A DNA stretch of 64,000 bases from Pagrus major (Eukaryota > Chordata > Actinopteri > Spariformes > Sparidae), in the NCBI RefSeq assembly GCF_040436345.1, contig NC_133216.1, positions 4,049,533-4,113,532 of the forward strand, given 5' to 3'. Both the position numbers and the translations under genes were made by a program. Shown in pieces: positions 45,827 to 57,800 of this stretch. Each line of letters begins with the position of its first letter. Positions within the stretch are counted from its first letter, which is position 1. A model generated the notes under the pieces. It saw nothing but the letters and a program-made list of their open reading frames with translations, was not told the origin of the DNA and did no database searches.

Positions 45827-48800
45827 CTGGGGGAGGAGGAAAGAAAGGAAACAAGAAGAGGCAGGAAAAGGAAGAAGAGGAGGATGGGTAAAGATTTTAA
45901 GAATGAAAAGAATCTTAGTCTTATGTAGCAGAGACAAAACAGGAGATGATATATTAATAATTTATAGAGTAAAAACAAAGAAAACAAAACACATCAAAGG
46001 TGACAGCAATGATAAATTATGTATTATGTAGTGCATATTGTAATTCTACTTCAATATGGTGAAATTGTTGAAATGTTGTTGTTAATTTTGGATCATATGT
46101 GCAATTATTCACTGTCTCTTTTAAAGGAGTACTCCATTAGTTTAATACTGCACTTCCATAAAATTCAGGAAACTTGCAAAAGACAGATTCAACCAAAAAA
46201 TCATCTTCAAACATCATGCTGTGTTGAAGAAGACTTGAAACTAGCGATGAGACCATTAACTCATTAGGAAACTATCTACTGAGGTAATCTACTGGCACCA
46301 GTGGAGTCACCCCCTGCTGGCCATTAGATAGAAAGCAGGTTTAAGGCACTTCTGCACTGGCTTCACTTTGTACGCCCGGAGGCTCTGTCTACTGTTCATA
46401 CAGTCTATGTTTGTAAAAGTTGCCTGTTAAAACAAGTTAGGTAGTACTTCATTATATCTTCTCAGGAAATTATCTGCAAACAAGGGAATCAAGTCATTTA
46501 CTTCTCTTTAACAGATACTTGATAAAACATGTTTGACTTGGATACTGTCTGCCTTTTGAGTCAATGTCACATTTTTTCAGATATCTCAACTTGAATTTCC
46601 TTTGTCCTTACCTGTGGAGTGTGGCTTCAGGGTGAACTTAGGGACCTTGAACCAGGGTGAAGACTCTCTTTCTTCAGACTCCCTACTTTTGCTCTCAGCC
46701 TCGCTCCAAGCCTGGACCTTTGCTGAGCTGAACTCCATGGTAAAACTAGCAGGGGACTCTGAGCTGTCCCTGTCCAGCATATCTGTTCTGGCATGAGATG
46801 ACACCACATGGTCTGAGTGTTCCTCACTAACACCTGCGAAGGCCATCTTGCCTGATTTCACTTTAAGCCCTTGGGTGTCTCCCCGAACTTCTTCTGTTGC
46901 TGAATCCTTTCCCAGTTTGATTCTCATTTCTGTGTCCTCCTCTGCTGCAGCCATCTTGCCATATGGAGAGGTGAGCTCCACCTTTGGAAGTTTAATTTTA
47001 CCGCTGAGTGTCCCTTTATCGTCCTTGGAGTCCTTGTGAAGACTTGCATCTTTTTCACCGTTGAGACTTGAGCTTGAACCTTTGATGTCAAACGACCCTG
47101 ATTTGCCAGGAGAAAGCGACACTTGGGGCATTTTCATCTTCCCTCCCTCTGACTCTGTGTTCGCAGCAACTGATTTATCTTTGGACTTCCCAAAACTTGG
47201 CTTCATTTTGATTTTGGGCATCTTCACTTTGACATCCCCTGTTTCCACCTCAGATGTTGTCTGCTCTTCGAGGACACCTGTGCACGCGGCAGACTCGTCT
47301 GTTTCAGGAGGATTTACCAAAACAAAAACAGCTTTCTTTACTTTGGGCATTTTAGGGCCCTCGTACTGAATTTCTGGCCCATAGATTCTTCTTTCGGGAG
47401 AGGAGATGGAGGGTAATGGGACACCAAACTTAGGGATTTTGATTTTCTTGCCTTTTTCTGTTTTGACATCATCTTCATCCTGTGATGTACCTATATCAAA
47501 TTCTATGTCAGGAATCCTGGGGACTTTGACTTCTGCTCCAGATGATAAGGGACCACCCTCTCCCCCTGTTCCTACATTGACTGAGCCTTGTACACTTGGT
47601 AATGTAACCTCTGGTGCTGCAATTTTAATACGGTCTTTGTCCTCTTTATGTCCATTGTGGGTTTCCACTTCAACTTCATACTCAAATCTGTCTTTATCCT
47701 TGCATTTGTGTTTGACGTCACCACCTATCTCATCGCCACAGTTTTTGCATGTTTTTGCTTCTGCTTCCACATTTTTGCCAGTCTTCATTTTTGGCATTCC
47801 AATCTTGAATTTTGTTCCTTTGACTTTAGGCCCTTTTACTTTGCCGCTGGTTCCTGCCGCATTGAGATCTAAGTCAGGTAGTTCAACTTTTTTCCTGTCC
47901 TTCTTGCCATCTCCTCGATAAAGTCCTAAATCAAGCTCCAGGTCTCCTTTTGGACCTTTGATACCTATTGTTGGCATCTTGAGTTTGAGACCTTTGTGCT
48001 CTCCTTCAACATGCAAACCAGCTTCACCATGAGCGTCTACATCCGGTTTAGGTGTACTTCGTGTCACATCGATGTCCAGAGCTGGTGATGTGATTTGTAG
48101 CCCTTTAATTTTCCCTCCTGCCTCAATGGTTGGTAAGTCACCTGACACACCCCCCTTTGGAAGTTTAACATCTGGACCTTTGATCTTTCCTCCTGTGACT
48201 TCCATCTCTATAGCAGGTGCATCAATATCTTTACCTTTACCTTTGGGCAGTGAAATATCAACTTTTGGCATCTTGATATGTGGCAGCTTGATGGTTTCCC
48301 CCTCTGCCTCCACTTTCACTTCTGGTGTGTCAATATTTGCTTTGCCTTGAGGGATAGATATGTCCACATTAGGCATCTTGAACTGTCCCTTATCTCCCTT
48401 TATTTCAACAGCTGGACCCTCCATCTTTCCTTTGGGCAGAGAGATGTCAACATTTGGCATTTTCCAATGAGGCATTTTGAACTTTCCTCCAGTACCTCCC
48501 TCTATTTCAACATCTGGACCTTCAATCTTTCCTTTTGGCATTGAAATATCAACAGAGGGCATGCTGACATGTGGCAGCTTGAATTTGCCACCTTCCCCTT
48601 TGAGCTCCACCTCTGGACCCTCCATCTTTCCTTTGGGCAGTGAGATGTCAACATTTGGCATTTTCATGTGAGGCATTTTGAACTTTCCTCCGGTACCTCC
48701 CTCTATTTCAACATCTGGACCTTCAATCTTTCCTTTTGGCATTGAAATATCAACAGAGGGCATGCTGACATGTGGCATCTTGAATTTGCCGCCTTCCCCT

Positions 48801-51800
48801 TTGAGCTCCACCTCTGGACCCTCCATCTTTCCTTTGGGCAGAGAGATGTCAACATTTGGCATTTTGATGTGAGGCATTTTGAACTTTCCTCCGGTACCTC
48901 CCTCTATTTCAACATCTGGACCTTCAATCTTTCCTTTTGGCATTGAAATATCAACAGAGGGCATGCTGACATGTGGCATCTTGAATTTGCCACCTTCACC
49001 TTTGAGCTCCACATCGGGACCCTCCATCTTTCCTTTGGGCAGAGAGATGTCAACATTTGGCATTTTCATGTGTGGCATTTTGAACTTTCCTCCAGTACCT
49101 CCCTCTATTTCAACATCTGGACCTTCAATCTTTCCTTTGGGAAGTGAAATATCAACAGAAGGCATGCTGACATGTGGCATCTTGAATTTGCCCCCTTCCC
49201 CTTTGAGCTCCACCTCTGGACCTTCAAGCTTTCCTTTGGGCAGGGAGATGTCAACATTTGGCATTTTCATGTGAGGCATTTTGAACTTTCCTCCAGTACC
49301 TCCCTCTATTTCAACATCTGGACCTTCAATCTTTCCTTTTGGCATTGAAATATCAACAGAGGGCATGCTGAGATGTGGCATCTTGAATTTGCTGCCTTCT
49401 CCTTTGAGCTCCACCTCTGGACCTTCAATCTTTCCTTTGGGCAGGGAGATGTCAACATTTGGCATTTTCATGTGAGGCATTTTGAACTTTCCTCCAGTAC
49501 CTCCCTCTATTTCAACATCTGGACCTTCAACCTTTCCTTTTGGAAGAGAGATATCAACAGAGGGCATGCTGACATGTGGCATCTTGAATTTGCTGCCTTC
49601 TCCTTTGAGCTCCACCTCTGGACCTTCAATCTTTCCTTTGGGCAGGGAGATGTCAAAATTTGGCATTTTCATATGAGGCATTTTGAACTTTCCTCCGGTA
49701 CCTCCCTCTATCTCAACATCTGGACCTTCAACCTTTCCTTTTGGAAGAGAGATATCAACAGAGGGCATACTAAGATGTGGCATCTTGAATTTGCTGCCTT
49801 CTCCTTTGAGCTCCACGTCGGGACCCTCCATCTTTCCTTTGGGCAAAGAGATGTCAACATTTGGCATTTTCATGTGAGGCATTTTGAACTTTCCTCCTGA
49901 GCCTCCCTCTATGTCAACATCTGGACCTTCAACCTTTCCTTTGGGCAGAGAGATATCAATATTTGGCATTTTCATGTGAGGCATTTTGAACTTTCCTCCT
50001 GAGCCTCCCTCTATGTCAACATCTGGACCTTCAGCCTTTCCTTTGGGCAGAGAGATATCAACATTTGGCATTTTAACGTGAGGCATTTTGAACTTTCCTC
50101 CTGAACCTCCCTCTATTTCAACATCTGGACCTTCAATCTTTCCTTTTGGCAGAGAGATATCAATATTTGGCATTTTCATGTGAGGCATTTTGAACTTTCC
50201 TCCGGTACCCCCCTCTAGTTCAACATTTGGACCCTCCATCTTTCCTTTAGGCAGAGACATGTCAATATCCGGCATTTTCATGTGTGGCATTTTGAACTTT
50301 CCTCCTGAACCTCCCTCTAATTCAACATCTGGACCTTCAACCTTTCCTTTTGGAAGTGAAATATCAACAGAGGGCATGCTGAGATGGGGCATCTTTAATT
50401 TTCCACCTTCACCTTTAAGCTCCACTTCGGGACCCTCCATCTGTCCTTTGGGCAGAGAGATATCAACATTTGGCATTTTCATATGAGGCATTTTGAACTT
50501 TCCTCCTGAACCTCCCTCTATTTCAACATCTGGACCTTCAATCTTTCCTTTTGGCAGAGAGATGTCAATATTTGGCATTTTCATGTGAGGCATTTTGAAC
50601 TTTCCTCCGGTACCCCCCTCTAGTTCAACATTTGGACCCTCCATCTTTCCTTTAGGCAGAGAGACATCAACATCCGGCATTTTCATGTGTGGCATTTTGA
50701 ACTTTCCTCCTGAACCTCCCTCTAATTCAACATCTGGACCTTCCATCTTTCCTTTGGGCAGGGAGATGTCAACTTTTGGCATTTTCATGTGAGGCATTTT
50801 GAACTTTCCCCCGGTACCTCCCTCTAATTCAACATCTGGACCTTCAACCTTTCCTTTTGGAAGTGAAATATTAACAGAGGGCATGCTGAGATGGGGCATC
50901 TTGAATTTTCCACCTTCGCCTTTAAGCTCCACCTCGGGACCCTCCATCTTTCCTTTGGGCAGGGAGATGTCAATGTCTGGCATTTGGATATCTGGCGTAT
51001 TGAATTTGCCTCCATCTCCATCAACCTTTGCACCATGCTTTACTTTTGGCAGGGACACATCCAGGCCTATTTTGGGGATGGAAACATCAATCGTTGGCAT
51101 TTTGGGAATTTTGAGGCTTCCCTCATAACCTCTGATATCAGCCTCTGAGACATCGACCTCTGCTTTGGGGAGAAGAACCTCAGTCTCTGGTGTTTTAGCT
51201 GCTGGCAGTGAGAGTTCGACAGAGGGCATTTTGACTGTGGTCTTAGCGTCAACGTAACCACTTGGCTTGGCTAAATCTTTTTCTTTCGAGCCAAATCCTG
51301 GCATGGAGAACTTTGGCAGTTTGATAGTGAAATCAGGTGCATGGAAGCCACCTTTTCCTTCCACATCTGCCCCCACTTTAGCATCAACTGCTCCCTCTGG
51401 GAGTTGACCTTTTGGTGATGATATTTTAAACTTGGGGAATTTCCCTTTGTATTTTAATTTATTGTCTGGGGTTTCAACATTGATATCTGCTTTAGGAATG
51501 TCAATTTTCCCCTTTTTCATTTTAACATCTACATCAGGACAAGACACGGACACATCGGTATTCTTTTTGGAAAAACCAAATGAGGGCAGTTTGATTTTAG
51601 GTTTTTTCACCTTGACCTTTCCATCCCCATCAAACTCTACTGATGGTGCCCTAATCTCTCCTTCAACATGTGGTGGGCTGAGGGAAATGTCTCCTTTGGG
51701 TCCTTTTCCTGATATCTGCATGTCACCACTCTTGGACTTGCCACCAAACCTGGGAAGCGAGAAACTGGGACGAGGTAGATCAAAGCTACCCCCTGATGAA

Positions 51801-54800
51801 GGTCTGCCTCCCTCTGCTTTCAGAAGCTCCACTTCCACATCATCACATTTAGGTTTGGTGAGACCGAAGTCTAGATCCACCTTCGGAGCTGAGATGTCAA
51901 CTGTTGGTAGTTTGACAGTGGGAAGTTTGATGGATGCACCTGGACCTTCTACACTACCTGTCTCGATGTCTGCACCCCTGACTTTCAACTTGGCTGGTTT
52001 AATATCTCCTTTGAGACCAGACATCTCCAAACCTCCTGATGCGTCAGGACCACTGGTGTCCACTTTGAGGCTTTTGTCTTTCAGACCAGAGGGAAGGCTT
52101 AGGTCAAGATCAAATTTGGGGAGATTTATGTCAAGAGTAGGCATGTGGAGTCCACCACCCTTTTTACCAGATAGGTCAGCTTTTGGTACTTCAATTTCCT
52201 TTCCAGAAGGTCCTTCAATATTGATATCTCCCTCCACTTTTCCCACAGGAACTGAAATGTCAACAGCTGGCATTGCAATCTTTCCTCCCTTCATCTCTGG
52301 TCCTTCCAGTCTGACATTGCCCTCTGGCAGGTTCATCTTTGGGAGTGAAATGTCAAATTTGGGCATTTTGAATTTGCCTCCTTTTACCTCAGGTCCCGCA
52401 ATACTGAGGTCAGCATCAGCCTTTCCTTTAGGGAGTGAAAGGTCAATGTCTGGCATGTTGATGTTTCCTCCCTTAAGTTCAGGACCTTCTATGTTGACCT
52501 CTGGTCCCTTAGCTTTAATCTTTGGAAGAGAGATATCAAGTGAGGGCATATGGAACTTTCCTCCTTTTCCAGCATGTCCTTCAATTTCAATATCTCCTCC
52601 TGCTTTTCCTTTAGGAAGGGAAATATCAATGTCTGGCATCTCAATCTTCCCTCCTTTGATGTCTGGCCCTTTCATTTTGACATCACCTTCTGGGAGACTC
52701 ACTTTTGGCAATGAGACATCAAATTTGGGCATTTTGAATTTCCCTCCTTTCACCTCAGGGCCTTCAACATCAAGATCACCAACTGTTGGCATTTCAATTT
52801 TTCCTTTCATATCTGGTCCTTCCACATTGGCGTCAAACTTTGGGAGACTCACTTTTGGTAGAGAAACATCAAATTTGGGCATTTTGAATTTCCCTCCTTT
52901 CACGTCAGGGCCTTCAACATCAAGATCACCCTCAACTTTTCCTTTGGGGAGTGAAATATCAACTGATGGCATTTCAATTTTTCCTTTCATGTCTGGTCCT
53001 TCCACATTGGTGTCAAACTTTGGGAGACTCACTTTTGGTAGAGAAACATCAAATTTGGGCATTTTGAATTTCCCTCCTTTCACTTCAGGGCCTTCAACAT
53101 TAATGTCACCCTCAACTTTTCCTTTGGGAAGTGAAATGTCAACAGTTGGGATGTTCACCTTTCCTCCTTCGACACCAGGACCCTCAAGGTTGATATCTAC
53201 ATCAGGAGATTTTATTTTGGGCAGAGAAACATCCAATGATGGCATGTTTAGCTTTCCACCTTTAATGTCAGGGCCTTCAATATTTACATCCGGTCCCTTA
53301 GCTTTCATTTTTGGAAGAGAGATATCAAGTGAGGGCATGTGGAACTTTCCTCCTTTGCCAGCATGTCCTTCAACTTCAATTTCTCCTCCTGCTTTTCCTT
53401 TGGGGAGTGAAATATCAATATCTGGCATTTCAGTCTTCCCTCCCATGATGCCTGGGCCTTTTATTTTGAGATCGCCCTCTGGGAGACTCACTTTTGGCAA
53501 CGAGACATCAAATTTCGGCATTTTGAATTTGCCCCCTTTTATGTCAGGGCCTTCAACATTTAGGTCACCCTCAACTTTTCCTTTAGGGAGTAACATGCCA
53601 CCTTTAAATTCAGGTCCTTCAATATCAACATCAACCCCCTTTGCCTTGATTTTAGGAAGAGAGAGATCAATAGAGGGCATGTGAAACTTGCCTCCTTTAC
53701 CCACATGTCCCTCAACATCAACGTCTCCCTTTACCTTTCCTTTTGGGAGTGAAATATCAACTGTTGGCAGTTCTACATTGCTCTCTGGCAGGTTCATCTT
53801 TGGAAGTGAGACGTCAAATTTGGGCATTTTGAATTTCCCTCCTTTCACCTCAGGGCCTTCAACATCAAGATCACCCTCAACTTTTCCTTTGGGGAGTGAA
53901 ATATCAACTGATGGCATTTCAATTTTTCCTTTCATGTCTGGTCCTTCCACATTGGCGTCAAACTTTGGGAGACTCACTTTTGGTAGAGAAACATCAAATT
54001 TGGGCATTTTGAATTTCCCTCCTTTCACGTCAGGGCCTTCAACATTAATGTCACCCTCAACTTTTCCTTTGGGAAGTGAAATGTCAGCAGTCGGGATGTT
54101 CACTTTTCCACCTTCGACATCAGGACCCTCAAGGTTGATATCTACATCGGGAGATTTCATTTTGGGCAGAGAAACATCCAATGATGGCATTTTTAGCTTT
54201 CCACCTTTAACGTCAGGGCCTTCGATATTTACCTCCGGTCCCTTAGCTTTCATTTTGGAAAAGAGATATCAAGTGAGGGCATGTGGAACTTTCCTCCTTG
54301 CCAGCATGTCCTTCAACTTCAATTTCTCCTCCTGCTTTTCCTTTAGGGAGTGAAAGATCAATATCTGGCATTTCAATCTTCCTTCCCTTGATGTCTGGGC
54401 CTTTTATTTTGACACCACCCTCTGGAAGATTCACTTTTGGCAATGAAACATCAAATCTTGGCATCTTAAATTTTCCTCCTTTCAAGTCAGGGCCTTCAAC
54501 ATTTAGGTCACCCTCAACTTCTCCTTTAGGGAGTGACATGTCACCTTTAAGTTCAGGTCCTTCAATATCAACATCAACCCCTTTGCCTTGATTTTAGGAA
54601 GAGAGAGATCAATCGAGGGCATGTGAAACTTGCCTCCTTTACCCACATGTCCCTCAACATCAACGTCTCCCTTTACCTTTCCTTTTGGGAGTGAAATATC
54701 AACTGTTGGCAGTTCTACATTGCTCTCTGGCAGGTTCATCTTTGGAAGTGAGACGTCAAATTTGGGCATTTTGAATTTCCCTCCTTTCACCTCAGGGCCT

Positions 54801-57800
54801 TCAACATCAAGATCACCCTCAACTTTTCCTTTGGGGAGTGAAATATCAACTGATGGCATTTCAATTTTTCCTTTCATGTCTGGTCCTTCCACATTGGCGT
54901 CAAACTTTGGGAGACTCACTTTTGGTAGAGAAACATCAAATTTGGGCATTTTGAATTTCCCTCCTTTCACGTCAGGGCCTTCAACATTAATGTCACCCTC
55001 AACTTTTCCTTTGGGAAGTGAAATGTCAACAGTTGGGATGTTCACCTTTCCTCCTTTAACATCAGGACCCTCAAGGTTGATATCTACATCGGGAGATTTC
55101 ATTTTGGGCAGAGAAACATCCAATGATGGCATGTTTAGCTTTCCACCTTTAACGTCAGGGCCTTCGATATTTACCTCTGGTCCCTTAGCTTTCATTTTAG
55201 GAAGAGAGATATCAAATGAGGGCATATGGAATTTGCCTCCTTTGCCAGCATGTCCTTCAACTTCAATTTCTCCTCCTGCTTTTCCTTTGGGGAGTGAAAT
55301 ATCAATGTCTGGCATGTCAACCTTCCCTCCCTTCATGTCTGGGCCTTTTATTTCGACATCACCCCTTGGGAGACTCACTTTTGGCAATGACACATCAAAT
55401 TTCGGCATCTTGAATTTGCTTCCTTTTATGTCAGGGCCTTCAACATTTAGGTCACCCTCAACTTTTCCTTTGGGGAGTGAAATATCAATGTCTGGCATTT
55501 CAACCTTCCCTCCCTTCATGTCTGGGCCTTTTATGTCAACATCACCCCCTGGGAGACTCACTTTTGGCAATGACACATCAAATTTCGGCATCTTGAATTT
55601 GCTTCCTTTTATGTCAGGGCCTTCAACATCAAGATCACCCTCAACTTTTCCTTTGGGGAGTGAAATATCAATGTCTGGCATTTCAACCTTCCCCCCTTTC
55701 ATGTGTGGGCCTTTTATTTCGACATCACCCCCTGGGAGACTCACTTTTGGCAATGACACATCAAATTTCGGCATCTTGAATTTGCTTCCTTTTATGTCAG
55801 GGCCTTCAACATCAAGATCACCCTCAACTTTTCCTTTAGGGACTGAAATATCAATGTCTGGCATTTCAACCTTCCCTCCCTTAATGTTTGGGCCTTTTAT
55901 TTTGGCATCACCCCCTGGGAGACTCACTCTTGGCAATGACACATCAAATTTGGGCATCTTAAATTTGCCTCCTTTCATGTCAGGGCCTTCAACATTTAGG
56001 TCACCCTCAACTTTTCCTTTGGGGAGTGAAATATCAATGTCTGGCATTTCAACCTTCCCTCCCTTCATGTCTGGGCCTTTTATTTCAACATCACCCCCTG
56101 GGAGACTTACTTTTGGCAATGACACATCAAATTTGGGCATCTTAAATTTGCCTCCTTTCATGTCAGGGCCTTCAACATTTAGGTCACCCTCAACTTTAGG
56201 GAGTGAAATGTCAACAGTTGGCAAGTCAAACTTTGCTCCTTTAACATCCGGACCCTGGAGGCTGATATCTATCTCTGGACACTTAACTTTCGGGAGTGAC
56301 ATGTCACCTTTCAGTTCAGGTCCTTCAATATCAACATCAACTCCCTTTCCTTTCATTTTAGGCAGAGAGATATCAAACGAGGGCATATGAAACTTTCCAC
56401 CTTTACCAGCATCTCCCTCAAGGTCAACATCTCCTTTTAACTTCCCTTTTGGGAGTGAAATATCCACATTGCCCTCTGGCAGGTTCATCTTTGGAAGTGA
56501 CACATCAAATTTAGGCATTTTGAATTTGCCTCCTTTTACCTCAGGACCCTCAATGCTGAGGTCAACGTCAGCCTTTCCTTTAGGGAGTGAAAAGTCAATG
56601 TCTGGCATGTTGATGTTTCCTCCCTTAAGTTCAGGACCTTCTATGTTGACCTCTGGTCCCTTAGCTTTAATCTTTGGAAGAGAGATATCAAGTGAGGGCA
56701 TGTGGAACTTTCCTCCTTTTCCAGCATGTCCTTCAATTTCAATATCTCCTCCTGCTTTTCCTTTGGGGAGTGAGATATCAATGTCTGGCATCTCAATCTT
56801 CCTGCCCTTTATCTCGGGCCCTTTTATTTTTACATCACCTTCTGGAAAACTGACTTTAGGTAATTTCCCCTCAGGACCTTCAATGTTTATTCCTACTTCC
56901 CCTTTTGCTTCTGGAAGTGAAATATCAACAGTCGGCATTTCCATTTTTCCTTTAATCTCTGCACCTTCGACTTTGACATCGCCCTCTGGTAGGCTCATCT
57001 TTGGAAATGAAAATTTGGGCATTTTGAATTTACCTGTCCCCCCCTTGGGACCTTCAACTTTTATGTCACCTTTGACTTTTCCTTTAGGAAGTCCAATATT
57101 GTAGGATGGTATTTCAATATTCCCATCCTTTCCCGAGTGAATATCAATATCAATGTCTCCCTGTATCCCCTTTCCTTTAGGAAGGGAGAGGTCGATTTTT
57201 GGCATTTCAAACTTTCCACCTTTAACTTTCGGCCCTTGAAAATTCACATCTCCTTCAGGTAATTTTACTGCAGGGAGGGTGATGTCTACAGATGGTAGGT
57301 CAAATTTACCTCCTCGTCCATCTCCTTCGACAGCGATATCACCTTCGAATGTTCCTTTAGGGGGTGAGATGTCGATAGTTGGCATTTTAATTTCCCCACC
57401 TTTGATTTCTGGTCCCTCGATGTTGATATCACCTCGCTTTGACTTTATTTTAGGGAGAGAAACATCAATGGACGGCATATGAAAATGTCCTCCTTTACTT
57501 TTGGCTTGCATGTCACCCTCTATTTTCCCCCTTGGAAGAGAGACATCAGCTGAGGGTCCCTCAAGGCCAATATTTCCCTCAGGCATCTTCATCTTTGGCA
57601 GTGATACATCAAATGTAGGCATCTTAAACTTGCCTCCTTTTCCCGTGGGACCTTTAATATCTATCTTACCCTCTGCTTTTCCTTTTGGAGGAGATATATC
57701 AACTGTAGGCATGTTCATTTTTCCTCCTTTAATCTTACTTCCCTGCAGGTCCAAATCTGCCTCTGGCGTATCAACCTTAAACTCAGGACCTTCGATGTTG

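Noticed and set aside
48430..49880. Regular spaced repeats resembling a CRISPR-like array
   Set aside because: The period is 201 bp, the whole unit is coding and homogenised with no unique spacers, and the genome is a vertebrate.
51432..53684. 750-codon open frame on the + strand opposite prx (others at 54630-56390 and 57501-58370)
   Set aside because: It is the shadow of the repeat-coding strand. The same few codons recur so antisense stops are rare, and its protein is only a Ser/Pro/Gly/Phe reflection of SLPK units with stops recurring where repeats diverge.
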